Source of the DNA: a virus
IMG/VR virus record: IMGVR_UViG_3300022752_000104
Location: 1 to 51,805 of that record
Direction: 5' to 3' (one strand)
Length of the DNA: 51,805 nucleotides
A model generated the notes under the pieces. The model ran no database searches. It was not told where the DNA came from and worked only from the letters and a program-made list of their open reading frames with translations. How positions within the stretch are numbered: position 1 is the stretch's first letter; the number at the start of each line of letters is the position of its first letter. The position numbers and the translations under genes were made by a program. Positions 42,901-50,894 of the stretch are shown here, piece by piece.

Positions 42901-44332
42901 AAATGTTTGTGCTTGAATATTTTCCTGTTGTATCTAAAACGTCAAGATATCTACTTAGACCTGAACTAATCCTATTGATTGCTTTAACTTTGCGTATATC
43001 ACTATAGGTTGTGTAAGGGAAGATATTATAATCTTCCCCTGTGACCATACGATTTTGTGTATAGTATTGTTGCGGGGCACGTTGTTTAATTTCGTCTGCG
43101 GTTTCTCTTGCGTTGGCGTTGGCCACTGTGTATCTTAGACTAGCACGGAACGATATAGTTTCAACTCTATTAGTTCTACTAATATAATCAAAACTTATTT
43201 CTACGCCACGTATTTCGTCGGGTGTAATTTTGTAGTTTAATCCGTTGCTTACTCGATAATATAATTTAAAACGACCTTGTGGTATATTTGCAAAACTGCC
43301 ATCACCAAATACCAAACTAATTTGGTCTCCGGCTCTTGTGTTTACCTGGTATAAATTTTTTAAACTTCTGTTATTGTAGATAACATTAAGTCCATTAGTT
43401 GTAGGTACTTGTTCCCATATTTCATCTGTAAATCCGTTGCTGGTTAAATTGTATAACCAAACATCGGAGTTATTGATATTGTCGATATCGATGTTAACAA
43501 CTTTATTTGGTACCATTGCGTCGATACCGAAGTCATAATTGTTTAACTCGCCTTGCTTGAAGTAAAAGAAAAATCCGGTATTGTTACTACCATTTCCATT
43601 TCCATCACTACGATATAGAATATTGAAAGGGCGGTTAATATCAGGATTGGCTTCGTAAACGTAATTCTTACCAGAACTTGTGGCACTAACTGCTTCGAAT
43701 GTTGTGTTTAATCCATTGACACTGGTTTCAAACTTATAAACAGGTACAATATTGTTGATTAAATTAATGCCATATTCGTCTGTGCGTATACGGTTTATGA
43801 TTTGACTGTTAGCAGGTCTTCCAAAATTTTGTTGTTTTAACAAACTGGCATTCAAAACTGTTACAAATTGCTCAAACCAATTTGAGTTACTAACATCATT
43901 CCATAGTATAATACGATTGCTCAAATCAAAGCCATCACTGTCGAAAATAGTTTCTGTAGTGCTGACACTGTCTATTTTTAAATAGCCCGAAGCAGGTACG
44001 TTGCGCTTGGGATTGTAGCTTATTAAACGTGCTAGCTTTAGTATACTATCACGCCGTTCAGCTGTGTCAATAAAGTTCTCTCTAGCATTAAGATCTGTTC
44101 TAAAGGCTAGACTCTGTCCCAAGAATGCTATTAGATCAATGAGAGCAATAAATTCGCTGCTCTCTGTATAGTCGTTAAATTCCTCAGCATAATTTATCCT
44201 TAGATAATCGATCATGGTCTTACGTAAAGACTCGAAATCATATGAGGTGAAATCGGCTTCTCTAAAGGTTTGATAGACCTTTTTCCAATTTTCGGCTGCT
44301 AGGGAACCGGTTTGACGACTAGTAATTGGCAT
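39920..44332 (-). CDS. gp6: Baseplate wedge protein gp6-like, enlarged by a long insertion
   Basis: The first ~540 residues and the last ~215 match gp6, which dimerises around the T4 baseplate to hold the wedges together. The N-terminus has ENWKKVYQTFREADFTSYDF and AFLGQSLAFRTDLNARENF, both typical of the family. The C-terminus carries a NWDFGDTFYFSELAAYLHK segment. T4 gp6 has 660 residues, while this protein has 1470. The extra ~700 residues include a module with TTVGTSNFTKYGAATNTVG (about 548), a cupredoxin-like domain (about 605-685) whose usual metal-binding end is altered (YYYVSRNYAGD), and two DUF4214-like segments (about 725-790 and 1120-1175). An ATAAATA element precedes the gene. Insertions probably decorate the baseplate edge. 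Confidence 0.9.
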   Translation of the reverse strand: MPITSRQTGSLAAENWKKVYQTFREADFTSYDFESLRKTMIDYLRINYAEEFNDYTESSEFIALIDLIAFLGQSLAFRTDLNARENFIDTAERRDSILKLARLISYNPKRNVPASGYLKIDSVSTTETIFDSDGFDLSNRIILWNDVSNSNWFEQFVTVLNASLLKQQNFGRPANSQIINRIRTDEYGINLINNIVPVYKFETSVNGLNTTFEAVSATSSGKNYVYEANPDINRPFNILYRSDGNGNGSNNTGFFFYFKQGELNNYDFGIDAMVPNKVVNIDIDNINNSDVWLYNLTSNGFTDEIWEQVPTTNGLNVIYNNRSLKNLYQVNTRAGDQISLVFGDGSFANIPQGRFKLYYRVSNGLNYKITPDEIRGVEISFDYISRTNRVETISFRASLRYTVANANARETADEIKQRAPQQYYTQNRMVTGEDYNIFPYTTYSDIRKVKAINRISSGLSRYLDVLDTTGKYSSTNIFGEDGVLYSENQLQTRNFTYKNEIDIRKFLRNTFIPDIIDDKNLMHYYYENVSPEIPDLDDIVEKKIKRGEFYQITTVGTSNFTKYGAATNTVGTVFRATDNSLSTRTYSVDTYNTAAFVLNSNAAAYNPTITVKTGETLILDIKTSGQPIHIKGSRTGGVFANVTVGVVTNNGASSGKVTWDTTNVPAGTYYYVSRNYAGDCYDMTAFVNQYRGTYPEAIYRAQALKVLLYYNTNNSYILSNGEVRYALFRNPDHSGLAYWTNYALDRAIDPESLTFYTAFFANVNSAELDRSLSPNKTFDAGTYGTCGFRNVPAGWSTNSLAGNIVVEAYGSGTVRTSLKWNQSTIGNGQSTGYFSYNGIPTSIGLGVSGSLRFLATGAMVKFTPEVGYRFNSNFNMIPGPNLSAGDSAEKFVGISQIYGDGTNNGLGNFSNGQGPVTINLPIPTGALVEVMYPSYKTALRDFIVDEMVTLINNKTNFGLLYSSSQQNWILVDALSTGTGNYHVKFDWNSVNQYYIISNRSLRYVFHSPLETNFFFDHALQIYDSVNNRIINDSIKLLRTNSSPDSVGSGLNMDLDWFIYKEIKRADGYVENRSVYLTYADSNQDGVPDSPNLFDRAVLGGPYRTTVPGVPAQKTAITINYEFKKTVGRYPNLNELNYYVNGVAQGLFTINDALGFIRALPEAELKRNGKITARELVYFRLVKTDYGNEYQLIDSNTVISYYNNKSEIAQDIRNYNLDQLFYARGDDQFYKCTTNSLGDKVVSDGLNLTSVNAVPNYLVHVGRQNLYYQYRHNSPNSNRIDPNISNIIDIYVLTAEYETDYRLWLADTTQRLTEPEAPTDLALSTRYADLQNYKSVSDTLVIQSARYKPLFGAKADTQYQATFKVVKNPSLSLTDADVKASVVAAINQYFASENWDFGDTFYFSELAAYLHKVLTPNIASIVIVSKNVARSFGNLYQVNAEPYELVISAATVDDVEIVSTITALDLQPSMN

Positions 44333-44351
44333 AAGCGTTAGGGTAATATAT

Positions 44352-44359
44352 TATTTATC
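44352..44359 (-). promoter_or_regulatory. Late-promoter-like ATAAATA element before gp6
   Basis: It reads GATAAATA on the - strand, about 20 bases before the ATG at 44332, in a 35-base gap. The spacing suits a late promoter with a short leader, although the ribosome site (CCTAACG) is weak. Confidence 0.5.
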
Positions 44360-44367
44360 GACCGATT

Positions 44368-44733
44368 TTAAGCTACTCGTTGGTTACGATCGAAATTAAT
44401 TTTCATTAGCTCGGCTTGATTAGTTGGCACATATCTTACAGTTAATTCAACTAAAAGTCCATAATCTTGCTCATGCACATCAATATTTTCTGCTACCAGT
44501 CTCGGGTCATACGAAACAATTCTCTTTATATCTTCGGCCACTGCGTCTCTAGTTGATATAGTAAAAGGTTCAAATAGTATGTTCCATATAATGGTCCCGA
44601 ACTCGGGATTCATCAACTTTTCACCCTTACGAATGTTAAAGTAGTTGAACAAATCTTGTTTGGCAAGTTCAAAGTCAGTTAACCTAAACCTGCGCGAACG
44701 ATTATATGTACTATGGCCGCGATAAGTAATCAT
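44368..44733 (-). CDS. gp25: Baseplate wedge protein gp25-like
   Basis: A 121-residue protein, close to the ~130 residues of T4 gp25. This small wedge protein, related to a part of the type VI secretion sheath base (TssE), starts sheath assembly. Typical features are GEKLMNPEFGT near residues 37-47, followed by WNILFEPFT, where many relatives have an EPR turn; here Arg is replaced by Phe. A late beta-hairpin (LLVELTVRYVP) also fits. It lies between gp5 and gp6, the usual order in marine T4-like phages. Its promoter-like element overlaps the stop codon of the gp5 gene. Confidence 0.92.
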   Translation of the reverse strand: MITYRGHSTYNRSRRFRLTDFELAKQDLFNYFNIRKGEKLMNPEFGTIIWNILFEPFTISTRDAVAEDIKRIVSYDPRLVAENIDVHEQDYGLLVELTVRYVPTNQAELMKINFDRNQRVA

Positions 44734-44739
44734 AATTAG

Positions 44740-44747
44740 TATTTATG
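44740..44747 (-). promoter_or_regulatory. Late-promoter-like ATAAATA element before gp25
   Basis: It reads CATAAATA on the - strand, 7 bases before the ATG at 44733, and overlaps the stop codon of gp5. As with the copies before 10935 and 21777, it is too close to the start for an ordinary leader, unless transcription begins nearly at the ATG. Confidence 0.35.
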
Positions 44748-46926
44748 GGCCACGTCCTAGGCGTTTTACAGCATCAGCCCCTTGGTTAAACAACTTAGTA
44801 GCAGTAACACCATATGCGTTGACTACTGTAGATCCAGTCATACGCCACTTAGTGACATCGGTTATTGATAGTGTAGCAGCAGCATTTAACATACCTCCAA
44901 CTGTACCCTTTGGATCTGTTAGTTTAAGTCCGCCACTGTTAAGCAAACTTCGGTATCCGGTCTGTAAACTTTCAAGTTTAATCTTACTTTGTATGCTCGG
45001 GCTTGCAAGTAAAGAATCGACACTTTTCATACCATCCTTACCAGTCCAAGAAACTTCGTCAATGATTGCTTGATTAATATTATCAGCGTATTGTTCGATA
45101 CTAGCCCTACTTAAATACCCACTTTCTACTAAATGCCCGGCATTAAGAGCATAGGCTCCTACAGCATTATCAGACAATATAGCACCATAATCACCATCTG
45201 ACATTTGCTGCCCGGCTAACATTAAAGCCTTTACTTCTACAGGATTTAATGGACCAACTGTTTCTTCAACGCTAGGCGCATCTAAATCCAACATATCAGC
45301 TTCATCAAGCAAGTCAGCGCCTTGCAAAGACTCGCCTACTGCTTGCTCAATGCCAGGATCCAAATCATCTTTTATGATTAAGTCACCTTGAGCACCAATG
45401 TTTACACCGTCAGCATACTCGAGTTCATAATCATTGTCATATGACGCCTCTGTTGTATCCACTGATGTTTCTTCTTCGATGTTGGTACCATCATAACTAG
45501 TGTCTTGAATAGCATTACTGCCACTGCTAGCAACACCAGCCTTGCGGTTCCAAGGTTCATGAGTAGGCACAAGACTAGCAACACTTTGAATTTTGTTTTC
45601 TTCAACTTCCCATTGGCCACTGCTATTTTTCTTAGTGTCGGCCGAGCTCTTGAGCGGTAAGTCTCTTGGCTTAGTCACTGATGGCCCTGAACCTGAGTTA
45701 AGTCCAATAGTGCTGCCAGTCATCATAAGGCTTTGTTTAGCAGTAAAACTTCCGCCGCCTGTAGTGTATAGATCTAATCTGCCATCACTGCCTAACTTTA
45801 AGGTTCCACCATACAATGTCACTGCATTTTTGCCACGAGCAGTAATACTAGCACCCTGTATATTAACAGCATTTTTAACATTTACATTTAAGCTACCGCC
45901 AACATTTATATTCATGTTACTGTCAGCGTGGAGATTGAATTCGGCTTTTGTTCTAAGATTTATACTATTACTAGCGTAGATATTGATGTGCCCTGCCGCA
46001 TTCATTTCAATATACGATGTACCCGAACTATTGGTAATGTATATCATCTTTTCTGTGTCGTCCATCAGGATTTGATGTCCGCCTGCACTGCGCCAGCGAG
46101 TTAGATTGTTTTGCCCAGTTTTGTCACCGTCGTCCATGACAAAAGTATGGCCACCTAGACGAGTTTTAACTTTACGTTCTTGACTAGTGGCGTTTGCAGC
46201 CGGATAAGTACCCGCTGGTCTACCCGGGGTACTAAATCCAAATACTCCGCTTGGTGTTTCGCGCTGACTACTTGTACCGATGATACCTCTCGAGCGTGTT
46301 AGGCTTTTACGATCTAGACCCTGTTCTAATAAAATCTTTAACTGCGGCTCGTGAATTGGTTTTTTATTTTTCTGTATGTCGGTCCAATTAATGTTATTAG
46401 CATATTCATTAAATTCAGCTACAGGATAAGGCTCGCCAGATGCCACTACACGTTTTAACAAAGGATCATCTGGTTGCTCATATTCTGTGCTTGATCCTAT
46501 AGCAGGAACCATATGATGCCCTAACTGGTTAGGTATACAAGCAAACCAATACCCACGTGCAGGATCGCCACCAACAAAGGTACACAGGACCCAATTATCA
46601 AGGTCGGGGACATTGAACCACATACCATAAGTATGTCGTACATTTTTAAAACTGTTTTTATCTGAAGAATTGGCGCTAGGTGCTTCTTGTGCCGCAGGCT
46701 CTTGTACTGTGCTACCTATGTAAGGACCTGCATAACTTATAGTACGCCAGAACTTAGGATCAGTTTCTATGCCGCCAAACTCAGGTATCCATACCTGTAT
46801 ACGCCCCGATAGTAAAGGATCTCTATTTTCCTTAACTATCCCAATATATGGGCCTGCATCAAGACGTTCACCCTCTTGTGCTTCAGTCCAATCTGCTACA
46901 CGATTAGTTCGATTATTAGTTGCCAT
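44743..46926 (-). CDS. gp5: Baseplate central spike gp5-like with a lysozyme-like C-terminal domain
   Basis: A 727-residue protein. Residues about 25-150 form the OB-fold domain (GPYIGIVKENRDPLLSGRIQ and WFACIPNQLGHHM). Residues about 255-420 are the trimeric beta-helix spike, recognisable from short repeats such as INIYASNSINLRTKAEF. An acidic linker follows. From about residue 560 there is a lysozyme/transglycosylase-like domain: VGAYALNAGHLVESGYL corresponds to the 'VG.YQ(F)....L..(L/G)GY' block, and WTGKDG and a GGMLNAAATL helix follow. The expected catalytic Glu in 'A..ES.G(D/N)Y' is Met575 here (QQMSDGDY), so the domain may be inactive. Spike proteins pierce the outer membrane during contraction. 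It overlaps none of its neighbours but is tightly spaced. Confidence 0.88.
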   Translation of the reverse strand: MATNNRTNRVADWTEAQEGERLDAGPYIGIVKENRDPLLSGRIQVWIPEFGGIETDPKFWRTISYAGPYIGSTVQEPAAQEAPSANSSDKNSFKNVRHTYGMWFNVPDLDNWVLCTFVGGDPARGYWFACIPNQLGHHMVPAIGSSTEYEQPDDPLLKRVVASGEPYPVAEFNEYANNINWTDIQKNKKPIHEPQLKILLEQGLDRKSLTRSRGIIGTSSQRETPSGVFGFSTPGRPAGTYPAANATSQERKVKTRLGGHTFVMDDGDKTGQNNLTRWRSAGGHQILMDDTEKMIYITNSSGTSYIEMNAAGHINIYASNSINLRTKAEFNLHADSNMNINVGGSLNVNVKNAVNIQGASITARGKNAVTLYGGTLKLGSDGRLDLYTTGGGSFTAKQSLMMTGSTIGLNSGSGPSVTKPRDLPLKSSADTKKNSSGQWEVEENKIQSVASLVPTHEPWNRKAGVASSGSNAIQDTSYDGTNIEEETSVDTTEASYDNDYELEYADGVNIGAQGDLIIKDDLDPGIEQAVGESLQGADLLDEADMLDLDAPSVEETVGPLNPVEVKALMLAGQQMSDGDYGAILSDNAVGAYALNAGHLVESGYLSRASIEQYADNINQAIIDEVSWTGKDGMKSVDSLLASPSIQSKIKLESLQTGYRSLLNSGGLKLTDPKGTVGGMLNAAATLSITDVTKWRMTGSTVVNAYGVTATKLFNQGADAVKRLGRGP

Positions 46927-46929
46927 TGT

Positions 46930-49587
46930 TTAACCCGAAGGGAACGGGAGATCAGATAAATCTGTAACTTCCCTTGTTTCCCAATTTTGATAAAAAGCAT
47001 ATTGCCTGGCATCGGGATCTCCGCCAGGCTCTTGGTCTTGACTATTGGTCGCTGTGTTGGTCCTTGACTCACGTTCTTCGTACTCATTCAGAGCAGCTTG
47101 ATTAAGAGAATCTTCGTACTCGTCCGATGAAACTTCAAGCCCGCCCGAGTCTGAACTATCACGAGCAGCATCAAGAGCAGTGTCATTAGTGCCTCTACTG
47201 TTTTTGTCGTCCTCTTGATTAAACAATCTATTACAAGTTAGACGCTGAGTAAATGCCCCGTTTTTAAAATTGTTTTCTATTAAAATTACTTCGTATATCC
47301 CAGAAAATGAACTATTAGTCTTTTCAAAATCATATAATCCACGATCTAAATTTATATCAACTGGTATCTTAAAATCTAACTTAATAAACAACTGACGTTT
47401 ATCAGAAGACCTGCTTAGTTCTGCTTCAATTGTGTCGTTTACACTAGGAGGAAAGAATACATCATCTTGTTTGATAAAATCAGGATCACCAGCAATCTCA
47501 AGCGTAAGTGTGACCATATCACCGCCAGTTTTATTGAATATTGAAGTCCATAAGTCCACTGCTTGCACCGATTTTCTACTACCATCATTTAACTGATTGC
47601 TTGCCTTTGATGTTGAGGTTGTTAATGTTTTTAAGGGGAATATTTCTGCCTTGCTTGTTTTGCCTTTACTGGTAGCAACAATAGGACGATTACTGCCAAA
47701 CCCACCAGCGCTAGTGCTTGGGTCAAAACCATACTGATCTTCTTCACGTATATCTAAATTATCTTCAGCAGTTTTTGTTTCAAAACTTGTCAATGCTTGA
47801 AACCATAGAGTATTAAATTCAATTTTTAAATCCCTTAACTGTTGGTTGTCCTGCATGTACATGTATTTGTAATAACGCTCTATTCTCTCAGGAATACTTT
47901 TTCTAGTATTAGGATACTTGTCATTATGATATTCGTATTTTTTAATATAATAGGTTATTCGTTTGCGATATGTTTTTCTTATACTATCCCATTCGTCCAG
48001 GAATTCTATTCTTGGAATAATTTTGTGTATTGAGATAGGTTTGTTTTTTTGTACCTTTTCATCTTCGCCTTGAACTTTAGTAGTTTCAATTTTTTGTCTA
48101 AAGTACTCACTACTGCGTATAACTTGGTTAATAACTTCAATAAGATTTGATCCAGCATTGATGGGGATGACACCTTTATTGATGTCAATGTTTTCATTTT
48201 TTGTCTTGTCGTTTTGTGCCGGGGCACTGGACAAATTGTGCTTATCGGGAACAAAAATTTTACTGTCAGCTATTTCTTTGTCAATCACAAACACATATTC
48301 GTCGGCAGTGTCTTGATATCTTTTACCCGGGCGCCCTTTTACCAATGCACGTTGGAACTCATTCATAGCGTCGGCTAGACTTAGAGTGGAGATACCTTTA
48401 GGTCGACTGACCTTTTCAGTTTTATTATTTTCATCCCTGGTTGCAGCACCAGAAGTAGCAGCGGTATTTTCATAAGTGGCTAAGTCAATACCAATTTCTG
48501 CACCAGTACTAGCAAAAAAATCGCCAACGGTCTTGGCAGTTACTTCAAAATTCGCCGGCACGGCGACAGCGTTTTTCTGCAATGCTGTGTGACTAACTGG
48601 GATAGCTAAACATTTATACTCTGATCCACGTGGCGTAATCTCTAATCTAAGATCAGATAATTTCACACAAATAAACTTACTAAGTCCTTCTAATGGGGTT
48701 TCTGCATAAGTACCATCTTCATTTTGTCCAAAGAAATCTATCTGTAAGATAAGCGGCATTTCGATCCAGGCCTGAATATCATTTTCCCTAGCTAAATTGA
48801 CTAGACGCTCGAGAAAACTTGCGCTTAAGGGTTCGATGATAGTAAATTCAATTTGGATACTATTGGTACCTTTAGTTTCTGTGCCTACACCAATGACTGT
48901 AACCATTTTAAAATCAGTGATGTACATGTCTAGTTCAAAATTTCTATTACGAACTAGATAGCTGTTCCTTCTTCCGCCACTGGCAATTATAACTCGATTG
49001 TTTTTTGGCGTGTACGGCATTTTGTTTGTTATAAACAAATTATAGTCAGCCATTGTCATATAATGTAAACTAATGCCATATGTATAGGTTAAAAATTGTT
49101 CTAGAGGATTTGTCCCAACACCCCCGCCAACATCCACAGTAGTGACATCTTCGCCACCGTCATTATATGATGATTCATCATCGTTTGAGCCACTAACTGC
49201 AACTGCCACCGGACTGTCATCGGATCCAATTTGTTCTCCTCGCTCAAATCGTTCTCTTTCTTCGGCCGTAAGTTCACGTTCATTCTCACCGCCCCCGGCA
49301 GTTTGATTAGCAGCGTCCGTTTTAGTTGCATTATCAGCAGCAGCTAATTGTGTTCCGGCAAGATTTGTATAAGCCAATGCTTGGGCAGTGTCACTACTTA
49401 GTCGGTTGTAAACAGCAGTGTCAATACTGCTCTGCGCCATTTCAATTTGGCGTGCAGTTTCTTGAATATCTCTTACTTGTGCAGCTACTTCATCTTGATT
49501 AGTTGGTGTTTGGAATTCAGCGATTCTAGTTACCGAATCTGCAAGATCTTCTGTAGATGACGTACGAGTATAAGTAAATCCAACCAT
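46930..49587 (-). CDS. Baseplate hub-like structural protein
   Basis: An 885-residue protein between gp53 and gp5, the position of the hub protein in marine T4-like phages; T4 gp27 holds the gp5 spike. Residues 1-165 are helical and then acidic low-complexity. The central region has strand-rich segments including YGISLHYMTMADYNLF and VRNRNFELDMYITDFKM, and the later part has GIYEVILIENNFKNGAFTQRL near residue 775, a strand pattern typical of hub and tube-end domains. The last ~100 residues are again disordered and acidic. The identification as the gp27 counterpart rests on position and fold-like patterns, not on clear sequence identity. The ATG follows the gp53 stop immediately. Confidence 0.65.
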   Translation of the reverse strand: MVGFTYTRTSSTEDLADSVTRIAEFQTPTNQDEVAAQVRDIQETARQIEMAQSSIDTAVYNRLSSDTAQALAYTNLAGTQLAAADNATKTDAANQTAGGGENERELTAEERERFERGEQIGSDDSPVAVAVSGSNDDESSYNDGGEDVTTVDVGGGVGTNPLEQFLTYTYGISLHYMTMADYNLFITNKMPYTPKNNRVIIASGGRRNSYLVRNRNFELDMYITDFKMVTVIGVGTETKGTNSIQIEFTIIEPLSASFLERLVNLARENDIQAWIEMPLILQIDFFGQNEDGTYAETPLEGLSKFICVKLSDLRLEITPRGSEYKCLAIPVSHTALQKNAVAVPANFEVTAKTVGDFFASTGAEIGIDLATYENTAATSGAATRDENNKTEKVSRPKGISTLSLADAMNEFQRALVKGRPGKRYQDTADEYVFVIDKEIADSKIFVPDKHNLSSAPAQNDKTKNENIDINKGVIPINAGSNLIEVINQVIRSSEYFRQKIETTKVQGEDEKVQKNKPISIHKIIPRIEFLDEWDSIRKTYRKRITYYIKKYEYHNDKYPNTRKSIPERIERYYKYMYMQDNQQLRDLKIEFNTLWFQALTSFETKTAEDNLDIREEDQYGFDPSTSAGGFGSNRPIVATSKGKTSKAEIFPLKTLTTSTSKASNQLNDGSRKSVQAVDLWTSIFNKTGGDMVTLTLEIAGDPDFIKQDDVFFPPSVNDTIEAELSRSSDKRQLFIKLDFKIPVDINLDRGLYDFEKTNSSFSGIYEVILIENNFKNGAFTQRLTCNRLFNQEDDKNSRGTNDTALDAARDSSDSGGLEVSSDEYEDSLNQAALNEYEERESRTNTATNSQDQEPGGDPDARQYAFYQNWETREVTDLSDLPFPSG

Positions 49588-49890
49588 TTAGACCCCTAGT
49601 GAAGAGACCAAACTAGCTTCATCGGGGATATAAATTTTAGTCCCAACTTTAAAATCAAAGATAGGATCTTGTATTACGTTAGGGTTTCTAGCAGCAAATA
49701 CCCACCATAGGCTAGACTTACCATACAGGTCACTGGCGAGCAAGTCGGGCCTATATTCGTAGAACTTAGTAATTTTGAATAATCGATCTTGACTGTTTTT
49801 TGGTACAGCTCGATTATTCATTACATCTAAAAAATTACCAAACCTTTCGGTAGTATAGTATGGGCTGTATTTGCTGTATTCTGCGGGCAT
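49588..49890 (-). CDS. gp53: Baseplate wedge protein gp53-like
   Basis: A 100-residue protein matching the short form of gp53 common in marine T4-like phages; T4 gp53 is 196 residues. Typical sequence includes YYTTERFGNFLDVM, the block YRPDLLASDLYG, SLWWVFAARNPN and the end KVGTKIYIPD. The end resembles a LysM-like fold. gp53 binds the wedges to the central hub and completes the baseplate ring. Its ATG overlaps the TAA of gp48 (TAATG) and its stop abuts the hub gene, so all three are co-translated. Confidence 0.92.
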   Translation of the reverse strand: MPAEYSKYSPYYTTERFGNFLDVMNNRAVPKNSQDRLFKITKFYEYRPDLLASDLYGKSSLWWVFAARNPNVIQDPIFDFKVGTKIYIPDEASLVSSLGV

Positions 49891-50798
49891 TATATAAATC
49901 TTTTACTTGTTAGTTTGCCTTGTGCAAAGTCATTCAAATTAAATTCAGTTAGTGAGCGTTTACTGTAAACTGGTTGCAGTGCAACAATAAATTGACTTAC
50001 TGTAGGTACTTTAGTTGTGCTAGTAGTTTTCGATCTTGTTAAAATACCAGAGTTACCGGAACTACCTTGTTCATGGCTACCAAACTCGCCGGCCCCGGTA
50101 GAAGTATCAAACCCAACTTTTCTATAATCATCACTAGCCCCAACACTGAAAACACTAGCGTCTATATAGTCAACCTCTTGTGGCATGGTGTGAGTAAACG
50201 TAGTAATAACGCAAGGGACATTGGGAAAATAATGTTCGCCGTATCCATTTAGAAACACAATAGGGGGCGGGTTTCCGGCAAGCTCGCCTTGCCCAAAAAA
50301 CATCTTAGTCGCTGCCCTAAAGAAATAAATACAGGCTAACACATATCTTGCTTCATTTTCGTTCTGAGCAGTAAAATCTGCGCTAATTTGGATTTGTTGA
50401 ATTTCAGAATTATCATAGCTGAGATGTGTGTAATTACTGTGAGTAAACCTTTGACTCGTGTACATTGCTTGATATGTTGTAGTAATTTGTGGTGTGTACG
50501 GGAATACAACACCGCCAGTCTCAGCCAAAGGGTTCAATAATCCACCAGATGCATCGTTGTATAGAATAGGACTATTTGGAGCAATGCTTATTCGCACTTT
50601 CCAACTATTTTCATTAGCCGAGCTTCCGCCCCAAAAACGTACACTAGGGCCCAAGCTGGTTCGTGCAGATCCAAGTCCCGAAGACATCAATCTAGATATT
50701 GCAGGATTTGCAATAGGGCCTAGAGCACGTGATACCATGTTAGCGCCAGCTACAAATGGTGCTGCTACTGTGCTTATTACGTCTTGTAAATCAGGCAT
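49890..50798 (-). CDS. gp48: Baseplate tail-tube cap protein gp48-like
   Basis: A 302-residue protein. Residues 1-60 are a helical, low-complexity N-terminus. The core (about 65-230) has WKVRISIAP, GGVVFPYTPQITTTY, QISADFTAQNENEARYVLA and a late EVDYIDASVFSV. This pattern is shared by tube-initiator and tube-like folds, which cap the baseplate and start tail-tube assembly (T4 gp48 and gp54). A disordered Ser/Thr/Gly stretch separates a C-terminal IVALQPVYSKR segment. It is the first gene of the - strand block, reading away from the sigma-factor gene, with a strong ribosome site (AAAGGAACC) and an ATAAATA element upstream. Assignment to gp48 over gp54 follows usual marine-phage annotation. Confidence 0.82.
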   Translation of the reverse strand: MPDLQDVISTVAAPFVAGANMVSRALGPIANPAISRLMSSGLGSARTSLGPSVRFWGGSSANENSWKVRISIAPNSPILYNDASGGLLNPLAETGGVVFPYTPQITTTYQAMYTSQRFTHSNYTHLSYDNSEIQQIQISADFTAQNENEARYVLACIYFFRAATKMFFGQGELAGNPPPIVFLNGYGEHYFPNVPCVITTFTHTMPQEVDYIDASVFSVGASDDYRKVGFDTSTGAGEFGSHEQGSSGNSGILTRSKTTSTTKVPTVSQFIVALQPVYSKRSLTEFNLNDFAQGKLTSKRFI

Positions 50799-50816
50799 GT
50801 TGGTTCCTTTATCTAT

Positions 50817-50824
50817 TATTTATT
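50817..50824 (-). promoter_or_regulatory. Late-promoter-like ATAAATA element before gp48
   Basis: It reads AATAAATA on the - strand, 18 bases before the ATG at 50798. AAAGG follows, giving a compact leader of roughly a dozen bases. It is the head of the whole late block and the strongest candidate for a gp55-dependent promoter in the window. Confidence 0.6.
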
Positions 50825-50845
50825 GCCTTAAAAAACGGTTGCAAA

Positions 50846-50854
50846 TGCTATAAA
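50846..50854 (+). promoter_or_regulatory. Extended -10 promoter candidate for the late sigma-factor gene
   Basis: The + strand has TGCTATAAA: TG, one base, then TATAAA, an extended -10 element. No good -35 is present at the usual distance. Transcription would begin near 50861, just before the hairpin at 50868-50880 and the ribosome site at 50884-50887. It would be read by the host sigma-70 polymerase, before late promoters are used. Confidence 0.5.
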
Positions 50855-50867
50855 ATCGTGTTAAACT

Positions 50868-50880
50868 CCGCGTTACGCGG
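50868..50880 (+). promoter_or_regulatory. Short GC hairpin in the sigma-factor leader
   Basis: CCGCG-TTA-CGCGG is a perfect 5-base-pair stem with a 3-base loop, the only GC-rich spot in an AT-rich gap. It lies between the predicted transcription start and the ribosome site. It is not followed by a T-run on the + strand, so it is unlikely to be a terminator. It may protect the 5' end or tune translation. Confidence 0.55.
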
Positions 50881-50894
50881 CTGGGAGAATAAAA

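Noticed and set aside
50868-50880. Rho-independent terminator
   Set aside because: The stem is only 5 base pairs and there is no T-run following it on the + strand; on the - strand the few Ts are not contiguous. It fits a leader hairpin better.
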